The translations under genes were made by a program, and so were the position numbers. The notes under the pieces were generated by a model. The model was not told the DNA's origin and did not search any database. It was given only the letters and a program-made list of their open reading frames with translations. A DNA stretch of 39,607 nucleotides from Yoonia sp. GTDB taxonomy: Bacteria; Pseudomonadota; Alphaproteobacteria; Rhodobacterales; Rhodobacteraceae. The stretch lies in the NCBI RefSeq assembly GCF_017854415.1, contig NZ_JAFMHR010000008.1, forward strand, positions 1 through 39,607, written 5' to 3'. Positions 17,721-25,855 of this stretch are shown here, piece by piece. Positions within the stretch are counted from its first letter, which is position 1. Each line of letters starts with the position of its first letter.

Positions 17721-18477
17721 CTATGCGGCGCACGCAGTTCATATCGCCGACTTTGCATCCAAAGCTGCGCGCGGTTATTTTCGTGGGCAATTAGGGACAG
17801 AGTTCAAAGCTGACGCCAGTCCCGTGACCCAAGCTGACAGAGGGGTGGAAACACTCGTCAGGGCATATTTGGCCGAGCATTTCCCGTCTCACGGTATCTT
17901 TGGCGAAGAGCATGGCATCGAAGGTGCAGACCGCCAGCGCATGTGGATCATTGACCCGATTGACGGCACACGGTCGTTCTTGTCAGGCCATCCGTTGTTT
18001 GGATTTCTGTTGGGACACCTGAACGAAGGTGTTCCAGAAGTCGGCATCATCGGGATGCCGGCACTGGATGAAGTGTTTGTTGGGATCAAGGGCGCAGGCG
18101 CCACGCTCAACGGGGACCCAATTCAAAGCTCTGATCAAAGAAACCTGAATTCAGGCATCCTTTATATAAATGAGGGCGAAAAAATCTTTGCGGATCACCC
18201 CGATGTGTTTGCCGACCTTATCAAGGCGGGTCAAACGCGGCGATTTTCTTATGACTGCTACCCACATGCACTTCTTGCAGCAGGTCATATTGATGCTGTG
18301 GTTGATTATGATCTTCAACCTTATGACTACTTGCCGGTTATGGTTGTGGTCGAAGAATCCGGCGGGCTCATCACAGATTGGGATGGCTTGCCGCTTACCT
18401 TGAATTCCGATGGGCGCGTCGTTTCGGCGGCGACACCGGAATTGCATGCGCAACTACTCGCGCTGGTCGCTGCCTAG
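17704..18477 (+). CDS. Inositol monophosphatase family phosphatase (possibly histidinol-phosphatase type)
   Basis: 257 residues; Mg-dependent Li-sensitive phosphatase fold. Metal site residues are visible: SPVTQADRGVE, the glutamates of FGEEHG, and WIIDPIDGTRSFLSGHP (DPIDGT motif); the second motif DYDLQPYDYLPVMVVVEESGG supplies the last Asp. The SFLSGHP variant resembles HisN-type histidinol-phosphatases, but inositol phosphates, sugar phosphates or nucleotide phosphates are equally possible. It overlaps the DeoR gene by 17 bp; ATG at 17704 has AGG seven bases upstream, and another ATG lies at 17701. In this context it probably releases phosphate inside the cell. Confidence 0.85.
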   Translation: MLTVTDYAAHAVHIADFASKAARGYFRGQLGTEFKADASPVTQADRGVETLVRAYLAEHFPSHGIFGEEHGIEGADRQRMWIIDPIDGTRSFLSGHPLFGFLLGHLNEGVPEVGIIGMPALDEVFVGIKGAGATLNGDPIQSSDQRNLNSGILYINEGEKIFADHPDVFADLIKAGQTRRFSYDCYPHALLAAGHIDAVVDYDLQPYDYLPVMVVVEESGGLITDWDGLPLTLNSDGRVVSAATPELHAQLLALVAA

Positions 18478-18480
18478 CAC

Positions 18481-20163
18481 ATGCTGATTGTCAAATTCCT
18501 TGTAAGCATTGCCGGCGCGACCATGCTTTTACTGTTTGCTGTGCGATTGGTACGTACCGGGATTGAACGCAGCTTTGGGTCTTCTTTTCAGCGGCTAATG
18601 ACCGGCCAAAACGGGGGCGTCAAAGCTAGTCTTGTGGGGTTGGGATTGGCTGTCGTTTTGCAAAGTTCGGCGGCCGTTGCGTTGTTAACATCCGGATTTG
18701 CCGCAGGCGGTTTGATTGCATTTGGTACCGGACTGGCGATTGTCTTGGGCGGCGATCTTGGGTCGGCGTTGATTATTCAGGTGCTATCTTTTGAACTTGC
18801 ATGGCTTGTTCCTGTTCTCTTGACCGTCGGTGGCTGGCTGTTTGTTAAAGCAGAACAGAAAAGCTTTCGGCAAGCCGGACGCATTATCATGGGTGTGGCA
18901 CTTATTCTGATTTCGCTGCAATTTCTGCGCGATGCGATGGACCCGATCCGAGACAGTGCATTCTTGCCGGCAATTTCAGAATACCTTGATGAAGATCACA
19001 TCACGGCTTTTTTGGTGGGCGCTGCGCTGGCCTTTATGATGCACAGTTCGGTTGCAGCCATTTTGATGTGCGTGACCTTGGTGCAGATCGATGCGATCTC
19101 TTTTGCTGCGGGCTTATCATTGGTGCTAGGTGCTAATCTGGGAAGCGCTTTCATACCCGTTTGGTTGACGCGAGGCATGGCAGCGCCTGCACGACGTATT
19201 GTTTTTGCTAACCTTGCGTTGCGCGGTACTTGGGCAATTGTCGTGCTTTTTACTGCAGATACGGCCCTTAATTCCGGGTTGCTGCGCGCTGATTATGGCG
19301 GCCAGATGCTGATCACTTCACATATCGGGTTCAATGCATCCTTGCTGGTGCTTGCTCTTCCGATTTGCGCCCTGTTGCAGGCCCCGTTTGTGTGGCTCTT
19401 GCCAGATAATGAAGGCAACGCCGTTCCACAGGCTTTATCCCGCCCCACGACGGTTCTTGATCCTGCGAGTTTCGGCACACCAACGCAGGCGCTCGCATCG
19501 CTAAAGCTGGAACTGCTTCGGATGACAGAGCTGGTCGAGGCAATGTTCAGCCCTGTGATGGATTTGTACATGAACGCTGAAAAAAACCAAATCAGAGCAG
19601 TTCAATCGCTGGACCGAGAAGTGAATTCTTGCCTGACCAAGATCCGCACATTTGTGGCGGGGCTACCGGTCGAGATGATAGAAAAGAAAAACGGGCGCGC
19701 AGCACGCGACATGCTGGAATATGCGGTGCGTTTGGAAACAGCGGGCGATGTCGTCGCCGAGAGGTTGATGGTTTTAGCTGGGGATTTGCGCAGGACCCGA
19801 AGCACTTTTTCTAAAGAGGGTTGGCGCGAACTGACGAAAATGCACGAGAGTATTTTGTGTAATCTGAGGCTCGCTTCAAATGTCCTCATTTCAGAGGACC
19901 TAGAAAGCGCACGCCTGCTGAATGTAGAAAAAACCGAGATCAAGCGCGCAGAGCGCAACAGCCGCAAGCGTCACTACCGTCGTTTGCAGTCGGGTCAGGT
20001 TCAAAGCTTTGCGAGCAGCGACATTCACTTGGAAACACTGCGCGCATTTCGGGATTTTAACAGCAATATCGCGGCTGTGGCGACGCCAATTCTATATGCA
20101 AATGGCCAGCTTTTGGAAACGCGACTGATCGAAGAAATGCCAGATTGGCACAAACAAGAGTAA
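18481..20163 (+). CDS. Na/Pi cotransporter family protein (NptA/YjbB-like)
   Basis: 560 residues. The membrane half (about 1-310) holds two inverted repeats, each with the substrate motif: VLQSSAAVALLTSGF near residue 60 and MMHSSVAAILMCV near 188. Both depart from the canonical QSSS, and the second lacks the Gln. The cytoplasmic half (about 330-555) is a PhoU-like helical region with predicted coiled coils (KLELLRMTELVEAMF, RAERNSRKRHYRRLQ). It starts 3 bp after the phosphatase stop, so the two are one operon: phosphate release and Na-driven phosphate movement. E. coli YjbB of this family exports phosphate, so direction is open. Confidence 0.88.
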   Translation: MLIVKFLVSIAGATMLLLFAVRLVRTGIERSFGSSFQRLMTGQNGGVKASLVGLGLAVVLQSSAAVALLTSGFAAGGLIAFGTGLAIVLGGDLGSALIIQVLSFELAWLVPVLLTVGGWLFVKAEQKSFRQAGRIIMGVALILISLQFLRDAMDPIRDSAFLPAISEYLDEDHITAFLVGAALAFMMHSSVAAILMCVTLVQIDAISFAAGLSLVLGANLGSAFIPVWLTRGMAAPARRIVFANLALRGTWAIVVLFTADTALNSGLLRADYGGQMLITSHIGFNASLLVLALPICALLQAPFVWLLPDNEGNAVPQALSRPTTVLDPASFGTPTQALASLKLELLRMTELVEAMFSPVMDLYMNAEKNQIRAVQSLDREVNSCLTKIRTFVAGLPVEMIEKKNGRAARDMLEYAVRLETAGDVVAERLMVLAGDLRRTRSTFSKEGWRELTKMHESILCNLRLASNVLISEDLESARLLNVEKTEIKRAERNSRKRHYRRLQSGQVQSFASSDIHLETLRAFRDFNSNIAAVATPILYANGQLLETRLIEEMPDWHKQE

Positions 20164-20186
20164 ACGCGCCCGGCAAGTTGTAAGCG

Positions 20187-20275
20187 TCTGATCTGGTAAA
20201 TCAGATGAACCCCGCGCGTCAGGGCGGCACACCAAGTTCGAACGACAAATTCCGCGAGGCTGATTTATCAGCCTC
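20187..20275 (+). promoter_or_regulatory. Two hairpins between Na/Pi transporter and DMT transporter genes
   Basis: TCTGAT-CTGGTAA-ATCAGA (20187-20205, six pairs, seven-base loop) and GAGGCTGA-TTTA-TCAGCCTC (20256-20275, eight pairs, four-base loop). Neither is followed by a T-run. They may trim or attenuate the message. The first looks like a tRNA anticodon arm with GGU but has no other tRNA arms around it. Confidence 0.45.
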
Positions 20276-20334
20276 ATTGCATAACATACCGACTGCGAGT
20301 TCAAATCTGTGGTCGGGCATTTTTGGGGGCCACC

Positions 20335-21174
20335 ATGTCTGCTTCGATTATTGCGATCATTTTGTCAGCGGCCATGTTGCATGCTGTCTGGAATGCCATC
20401 GTCAAAACCGCTGTTGACCGCACAACAACGCTTGGACTTGTCGCGCTGGGGCATGTGTTGCCGGGTGCCGTAATGGTCGCTGTTTTGCCTTTGCCAAGTG
20501 CCGAAAGCTTCATCTACATTATCTTGTCGACGCTAGTGCATTTCGGATATTTTTTCTTGTTGGGTCGCGCCTATCAACACGGTGATCTGAGTGTTGTTTA
20601 CCCCATTGCTCGGGGGATCGTTCCGGCTCTTGTTTCGCTTTGGGCGATGGTTTTATTGGGCGAGGTGTTGCCGGCTTTGGCTTGGGCCGGGATCGGATTG
20701 ATCATTGCGGGCATCTTGCTAAGCAATTGGAATGCCTTGCGGTTTGGGGTCGGAAAAACTGCCCTTTGGTTGGCCCTTGGGACGGGCGTTTGTATTTCAA
20801 TCTATTCGCTTGTCGACGGCGTCGGGGTCCGCTTGTCTGGAAACACGCTTAGCTATTGGGCTTGGGGCGCGTTTCTGCATTTGTTTATCGCGGGCTTTGT
20901 TGGTTGGCGCAGACGGCGGACATTGGTGCAGCTCCCGCTGAAGATTTGGCTGGTCGGCATCACCGGAGGCATGGTGTCCATGACGGCATATGGACTGGTG
21001 CTGTATGCAAAGAACTTTGCACCGCTGGGGGCGGTTTCGGCTCTACGCGAAACATCAGTTATTTTTGCGACCCTAATAGGTTTCTTTATTATGAAAGAGG
21101 GCAACTGGAAGCGGCGGCTTGGAGCGGCAGTACTGATGGTTTGCGGCATTGCATTTATTGCGCTGAACGCGTGA
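20335..21174 (+). CDS. EamA/DMT family transporter
   Basis: 279 residues, about ten hydrophobic helices arranged as two EamA repeats; the signature region GDLSVVYPIARGIVPALVSLWAMVLLGE closes the first repeat and PLGAVSALRETSVIFATLIGFF lies in the second. These proteins usually export metabolites or amino acids. ATG at 20335 is chosen with GGGGG five bases upstream; the TTG at 20323 would add four residues only. It follows the Na/Pi gene by 171 bp with two hairpins between, so it may have separate control. It ends 5 bp from the convergent antiporter gene. Substrate unknown. Confidence 0.88.
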   Translation: MSASIIAIILSAAMLHAVWNAIVKTAVDRTTTLGLVALGHVLPGAVMVAVLPLPSAESFIYIILSTLVHFGYFFLLGRAYQHGDLSVVYPIARGIVPALVSLWAMVLLGEVLPALAWAGIGLIIAGILLSNWNALRFGVGKTALWLALGTGVCISIYSLVDGVGVRLSGNTLSYWAWGAFLHLFIAGFVGWRRRRTLVQLPLKIWLVGITGGMVSMTAYGLVLYAKNFAPLGAVSALRETSVIFATLIGFFIMKEGNWKRRLGAAVLMVCGIAFIALNA

Positions 21175-21179
21175 TCATT

Positions 21180-23678
21180 TCATTCCTGCAAAACCGCAGA
21201 CGGGTCTATCCCACGTTTCAGCGCGCTTGCACGCACGGATTCGCGCATCGCATGGCTGCGTTTCAGCAAACGGCGAAACCGCGGTTCGTCTAAGACCAAA
21301 ATCGTTGACGGCCCAATCACCCGTACTTCTGCGCGACGCGTTTTTTGCATTAATACCGCCAACTGCCCAAACATTTCGCCGCGCCCTAGCCGCCAAGTTT
21401 GCCCTGCTGCTTCCAGCTCAACCGCCCCAGAGGCAATAAAATACACGCTCTTGATTTGGCTGTCTTTGCGCATGATGATGTCGCCCGCATTGGCGTGCCT
21501 TGTACGTAAAACCCTGCTGAGTTTTTTTAGGGCATCTTCGTCTAGATCGGCAAAAAGCGGGAATTGCCTCACCAGATCAGGACCTTTCAGTGCGATGTCC
21601 AGGCGTGGCCGTGCCTCTGCTTCGGCCCGTCTTGCAGAAATTCCCTGCAGCAAAACACTATAAAGTTCTTCGCCAACAAGCCCGTCTTCGCGCATAATTG
21701 TGTATTCGCGTTCTTCCAGCCGAAGTGCGGTTCGCCTTATGAACCGACGTTCCAGTTCTTCTGCGTAGCCCGGATATTGCAAGCGCAGTCCCTGCAGCGC
21801 GGTCTCTACCGTATCAAACCGTCTGCTAAGCAACTCCAGCAAGAGGTCCGCGACGCGGCGGCCGTGAATCCGCCGGATGCGCCCCTCGATGAAACCGTCT
21901 AGATCACGCAAGATCAACCGCTGCGACAGCAACAACTCGAACCGGTCCGCCGTCATATTGCTGAGCGGCATTGAGAACCGGAAACGGTTGTGTAGGAAAA
22001 CTGCGAACCGGAACGATCGGTCGTATTTGACGCTTCGGTTCGCGGCGTCCCGATATCCACTGCGTCCACCCGTGCGGGCGGCTTCGATCAGTCGGTCAAC
22101 ATCGGATAAGACTTTTTCGCTGGTCCGAGAGGAAATCGACCGTTCCCGCATCCGCTCTAGGATTGTATCACGCTCTGCGCCAGCCAAGGAAATCAAGCCA
22201 AGTGTAATGCGGTCGCGGTCAAGGATTTCGACGCTTTCCTCTGCAGCTGTCACCGCCCCTTCGAGCCTTTCACCAAACTGCTTTGCCTCTGAGCGTACGA
22301 TGTCATGAGTGAGCTCATAGTTTTCTGCGGTGCTTGCGACATCTTCACGCACGGTTTGCAAAGCAACGGCCACCACCTGCCGCGAGAGCGCTTCGTCCAA
22401 CGGCGAAAGTTTGTCCAAGCCAAGTTTCCGAATGATAAAGCGCAACGTGGTACCCTGCGCGATCAATGTGAACAGGGTAAATCCGGTCGCCAAGATGCCG
22501 ACGATGCGTTTCACTTCGATCGGCACAAGCGCGCTTTCTGTGACGGCCAGCGCCAAGGCAAGTGTCACAGCCCCGCGCAACCCGCCCCAAAGGATCGCTA
22601 CGCGGTAAGGGCGTTCGACGGCGGGCGAAATTCGTAGTCGGGCGAGCAATGGCAGCAGTCCAAATAGAATTGCAACGCGCGCAACAGTTGCTGCGGCAAT
22701 CACCACACCAAGCAACAAAACGTCCGACGGCCGTACTTCCTCTAGCAAGCGCGGGATCAGCAGTGCTGCAAGTATAAAGATCAATGCGCCTGCCCAATGG
22801 GCTAGTAAATCCCAAACATCGCGAAGGTTGGACCATGCCGCGGGCGGCAGCCTGCGCGGTCCAGTCAGGTTCAGCGTCAAGCCTGCGGCAACCACTGCGA
22901 TAACGCCCGATGCGCCGATGCTTTGTTCTGCGACGATGTATGCAAGATATGGCAACGAAATCGAGATCGAGATTTGGGCCAATTCATAGCGCGCAAAAGC
23001 GGCCATGATCCAAACCGCCGCACGTGCAGCGACCCATCCGGTCAATGCACCGCCAGCAATCAGTACGGGAAAGCGTGCGAATGCATCGCTCAATGTGGGA
23101 TCGGGCATGCCAAGCATCACAAAGCCCATGAACAATCCAAACAGCGCCACTGCGGCGGCATCGTTGAGCAAGCTTTCCCCCTCGATAATGCGGGCCAGCC
23201 TGCGCGGGGCTGAGATAGACCGGAAGATACTGACAACGGCAGAGGGGTCAGTCGTCGAGACAATAGCACCTATCAAAAGGCAGGCGGCGAGTGGCAACGA
23301 ACTTGTCCAGCTTAATGCGTAGCCGACCGTCAGGGTCGCCACTACCACTGCCACAACGGCGAGCACCAAAATGGGCACCCAGTCGTCCAGCATTTGCCGC
23401 AGGTTCATGCCTAATGTTGCCTGAAACAGCAACGTAGGTAGAAAGACATAAAGAAAGACGTTCGACCGGATGGGCAGTCCAACAATCGCCGCAGCAATCG
23501 GGTTGAGCGCATCTGTCAAATCGGTCCGTAAAAAGAAAATTGCGGCCATACCGATGACCACACCCAAAACAGCCAAGATAACGCTGTAAGGCAGCCTGAC
23601 CCGCGCTGCTAATGGTTCTGCTATGCCAATAACGAGGAAAAGCGATGCAACAACCGCTGTGACGATAACAATATCCAT
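21180..23678 (-). CDS. CPA1 family Na+/H+ antiporter with C-terminal cyclic-nucleotide-binding domain
   Basis: 832 residues. About 1-420 form 12-13 helices of an NhaP/NHE-type exchanger, with TTDPSAVVSIF and the ion-site motif EGESLLNDAAAVALF (Asn-Asp pair). Residues 430-690 are a long hydrophilic, largely helical segment rich in Arg and Glu. Residues 695-815 are a cNMP-binding fold: GDIIMRKDSQIKSVYFIASGAVEL, then RGEMFGQLAVL with the phosphate-binding-cassette position, then RRAEVRVI. Bacterial exchangers of this architecture resemble the animal sperm NHE and plant SOS1 organisation. It would swap Na+ (or K+) for H+ at the inner membrane, possibly gated by a cyclic nucleotide. Single-gene unit, with a structured leader upstream. 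Confidence 0.9.
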   Translation of the reverse strand: MDIVIVTAVVASLFLVIGIAEPLAARVRLPYSVILAVLGVVIGMAAIFFLRTDLTDALNPIAAAIVGLPIRSNVFLYVFLPTLLFQATLGMNLRQMLDDWVPILVLAVVAVVVATLTVGYALSWTSSLPLAACLLIGAIVSTTDPSAVVSIFRSISAPRRLARIIEGESLLNDAAAVALFGLFMGFVMLGMPDPTLSDAFARFPVLIAGGALTGWVAARAAVWIMAAFARYELAQISISISLPYLAYIVAEQSIGASGVIAVVAAGLTLNLTGPRRLPPAAWSNLRDVWDLLAHWAGALIFILAALLIPRLLEEVRPSDVLLLGVVIAAATVARVAILFGLLPLLARLRISPAVERPYRVAILWGGLRGAVTLALALAVTESALVPIEVKRIVGILATGFTLFTLIAQGTTLRFIIRKLGLDKLSPLDEALSRQVVAVALQTVREDVASTAENYELTHDIVRSEAKQFGERLEGAVTAAEESVEILDRDRITLGLISLAGAERDTILERMRERSISSRTSEKVLSDVDRLIEAARTGGRSGYRDAANRSVKYDRSFRFAVFLHNRFRFSMPLSNMTADRFELLLSQRLILRDLDGFIEGRIRRIHGRRVADLLLELLSRRFDTVETALQGLRLQYPGYAEELERRFIRRTALRLEEREYTIMREDGLVGEELYSVLLQGISARRAEAEARPRLDIALKGPDLVRQFPLFADLDEDALKKLSRVLRTRHANAGDIIMRKDSQIKSVYFIASGAVELEAAGQTWRLGRGEMFGQLAVLMQKTRRAEVRVIGPSTILVLDEPRFRRLLKRSHAMRESVRASALKRGIDPSAVLQE

Positions 23679-23728
23679 CTCAATACCTTAACTGATAAAC
23701 ATTCGCGGCGTCATTAGAAGATAACAGA

Positions 23729-23794
23729 AATGCGCTGGCCACTCAGAGTAGAGAAAGCTTAAGAAAATGCATCAACAGCGCATTGCCGTGGCCA
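23729..23794 (-). promoter_or_regulatory. Crossed inverted repeats in the antiporter leader
   Basis: Read on the minus strand, TGGCCAC then AATGCGCT are followed about 35 bases later by GTGGCCA then AGCGCATT. The partners occur in crossed order, so the RNA could form an H-type pseudoknot or two alternative hairpins. The distance to the antiporter ATG is about 50 bases. The core six-mers are self-complementary, which raises the chance of coincidence. Confidence 0.35.
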
Positions 23795-23811
23795 GATGCA
23801 ATATGCCGAAA

Positions 23812-23835
23812 AAGGGGTGGATTTCTCCACCCCTT
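23812..23835 (-). terminator. Rho-independent terminator of the outer membrane protein gene
   Basis: On the minus strand AAGGGGTGG-AGAAAT-CCACCCCTT forms a nine-pair stem that runs directly into a T-run (five Ts including the stem end), followed by CGGC. It lies about 60 bp past the natural stop at 23894 and so marks the original 3' end of that transcription unit. Confidence 0.8.
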
Positions 23836-23893
23836 CGTTCAACTTCATATTGGCGCACGAGGGCGTAGGCCAATTGGGAATGCAAACCCTTGG

Positions 23894-23938
23894 TTAGTTG
23901 AAGTTGTAGATCACAGACACGCCAAGTGTGTTTACCCC
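23894..23938 (-). other. Detached C-terminal beta-strand of the outer membrane protein gene
   Basis: In frame with the gene upstream and directly after its TAA (23939-23941), 14 codons read GVNTLGVSVIYNFN followed by TAA (23894-23896). The alternating pattern ending in aromatic-Asn-Phe is a classical terminal beta-strand and BAM recognition signal of outer membrane barrels. Nothing else in the gene provides such an end, so this is the original C-terminus cut off by a nonsense codon. Confidence 0.8.
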
Positions 23939-24778
23939 TTAAGAGACCTTTTTGTCCGCGTCAAAGACCGATGACAGGCCAGTGCGCAGGGACAAAGTGT
24001 CTGTCAAAGCAACGTTCAGCGCGAGGTTATTGTTCACTGTTGTCAGTGTTTCTGAATAGATCACGTCGGTATCGTTGGTCACGTACAGCGTGTCATACAA
24101 GCTATAGAATACGTTGTTGGAAACCGATGCTGCGGCTTCGTTCGCAGAGTCCTCGACTACGAACTTAGTCGACCGGTAACCTGGACCAGCTTGAATTGAC
24201 CACTGTGTGTCCGCATCGTTGACGATGCGGTAACCAATACCACCACCAACAAAGACGTCCTGTGTAATGATATTCGGGTCAACTTCTTCAGTAAGCATGA
24301 GAAGCCCAGCTTCAGCAGCAGCGTCGGCTGCAAAGTCAGCAGCAGCGTTGTCAAAGAATGCTTCAAGTTTGCCATATGCAAACACGGAAGATGTCAGCTC
24401 GCGACGATAGTCGATACCTGCCAGCAGTGTGTCTTTGCTTTTTTTGCCGTCAACGTCGCCGTAAGTATAGGTGGCAGTGATGTCAAAACCATTTACGCCA
24501 TCAAAAGTGCCGTAGCGCATGCCAAGGCCAAGATCGCCAGATGTGGCACCGTTGTTATTTGCAGCAGTACCGCGCATCGCCAAAGAGCCGTAGTTGCCAA
24601 TCTCGCGGCCTTCGTTGCCAAAGCCACCAATGTCGCGCTCGCGGTCATCTTCGATCGCGTCTTCGATTGCTTCCACTGCGTCAGCGGATGCATCTTGGTT
24701 AACGAATGCAGTTGTCTGTGCAACAGCACCGGTCGCAATAAAGCCACTGATTGCAGCGATAATAAATACGTTTTTCAT
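23939..24778 (-). CDS. Outer membrane beta-barrel protein (DUF481-like), prematurely stopped
   Basis: 279 residues from ATG 24778 (GGGAAAGG upstream; the ATG at 24799 would put seven odd residues before the signal peptide). Signal peptide MKNVFIIAAISGFIATGAVAQ with AVA-Q cleavage. A short Asp/Glu-rich linker (24-50) is followed by amphipathic strands with alternating aromatic residues (GLGMRYGTFDGVNGFDITATYTYGDV, VFVGGGIGYRIV, SIQAGPGYRSTKFV, LALNVALTDTLSLRTGLSSV), as in DUF481 salt-induced barrels. The frame stops at TAA after DADKKVS, yet the next 14 in-frame codons give the expected terminal strand. Either a recent nonsense mutation, a sequencing error or read-through; as it stands, outer membrane insertion would be impaired. 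Confidence 0.8.
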   Translation of the reverse strand: MKNVFIIAAISGFIATGAVAQTTAFVNQDASADAVEAIEDAIEDDRERDIGGFGNEGREIGNYGSLAMRGTAANNNGATSGDLGLGMRYGTFDGVNGFDITATYTYGDVDGKKSKDTLLAGIDYRRELTSSVFAYGKLEAFFDNAAADFAADAAAEAGLLMLTEEVDPNIITQDVFVGGGIGYRIVNDADTQWSIQAGPGYRSTKFVVEDSANEAAASVSNNVFYSLYDTLYVTNDTDVIYSETLTTVNNNLALNVALTDTLSLRTGLSSVFDADKKVS

Positions 24779-24907
24779 GGGTCTAGCCTTTCCCAACAAG
24801 GTGACCCGTCCTGTTCAGGGAACGGGAGCATTTCTGCTGTTGGAACGTCTAGAGAAAGTTTATACTTAAGAAAAATTTAAAATAACCATGCTTGAAGCGA
24901 TAATTGG

Positions 24908-25855
24908 TTATGGATCAGTTTGCCGAACGATTGTGCTTTCCCCAAGCGTTTCAACCGTGGAAACGTCGCTAAGCTGGGTAAGCTGTTCCATCACGACCTC
25001 ATTCGCCGTATCGGCATCCGTGGCAACCTGCTTTAGAACAAACCGTGCAGCTTCCATTATCTCGGGGTCTAGATCGTCGCGCCAAACGGCCCAAACCGGA
25101 TAGGGAAACGTGGGGGCCCCGGGCACAAGATAAAGCTGGCCGCTATCAAGGTACTTTTTGATGTAGCGTGCTGGCAGATATGCTGATGATTGTCGGTTGA
25201 CCACGTATTCTGCAGTCAGTGCGCCAAGTGATAGCGTTAAGCCGGGGTTCGTAAGCTCTGGCAATGCAATGGTATGGGCATTCACAAATTCGGGTCCCCA
25301 GTCCACAAACACGTAGCGCCCTTCAAGGTCTAGCGTCGGGTTTGGCCAAGACGCCACCAAAACAAGGTCCTCGTTCATGACCGGTTCAACAGATAGCCCC
25401 GGTCGAAGCTGCGGCATATACATCAAGCCGACCTGCATTATTCCTTCGATCAAGAACCGCGTCAGCCGGTCAGGCATGCCCAGTTCGGCGCGAATGTTGA
25501 GTTCGGGCATACGTGCCTGCAATCCATCAAGCAGGCGAAATCCCAACCGCGGCCAAAGCGAATACTGCGCGCCGATTGTCAGACTTTTGGTAAAACCTTC
25601 GGGGATTGCAACCTGTTGGCGGGCTTCCTCCCAAATGCGGATCATCGAAAGCGCGTAGCGTTCAAATTCACGACCAGCGTTCGTCATTTCTGCCCCGGCT
25701 TTGGACCGCGTGAACAAAGGTTTGCCCAATGTATCTTCTAGCCGCTGAATGCGCAGTGAAACGGCTGATTGGGTGACGTATAGCCGCTCTGATGCAGACA
25801 CAAACGATCCGGTCGCTGAAACTTCGAGGAATGTTTTAAGAAGGGTTATGTCCAT
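24908..25855 (-). CDS. LysR family transcriptional regulator
   Basis: 315 residues. The N-terminal winged HTH (1-60) reads LLKTFLEVSATGSFVSASERLYVTQSAVSLRIQRLEDTLGKPLFTR, the classic LysR DNA-binding domain. The effector domain (about 90-295) begins LTIGAQYSLWPRLGFRLLDGLQARMPEL. It lies upstream of the outer membrane protein gene on the same strand, separated by 129 bp, and has no divergent partner: its own upstream region faces the end of the PuuR-like gene. Target genes are therefore not evident. The upstream 180 bp contain four TGTGGAA motifs, one touching the start codon, which may be autoregulatory sites. Confidence 0.9.
   Translation of the reverse strand: MDITLLKTFLEVSATGSFVSASERLYVTQSAVSLRIQRLEDTLGKPLFTRSKAGAEMTNAGREFERYALSMIRIWEEARQQVAIPEGFTKSLTIGAQYSLWPRLGFRLLDGLQARMPELNIRAELGMPDRLTRFLIEGIMQVGLMYMPQLRPGLSVEPVMNEDLVLVASWPNPTLDLEGRYVFVDWGPEFVNAHTIALPELTNPGLTLSLGALTAEYVVNRQSSAYLPARYIKKYLDSGQLYLVPGAPTFPYPVWAVWRDDLDPEIMEAARFVLKQVATDADTANEVVMEQLTQLSDVSTVETLGESTIVRQTDP

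Noticed and set aside
20162-20240. tRNA-Thr(GGU)-like element: a perfect anticodon-type arm CTGAT-CTGGTAA-ATCAG
   Set aside because: No D arm, T arm or matching acceptor strands at the required distances; treated as an ordinary intercistronic hairpin.
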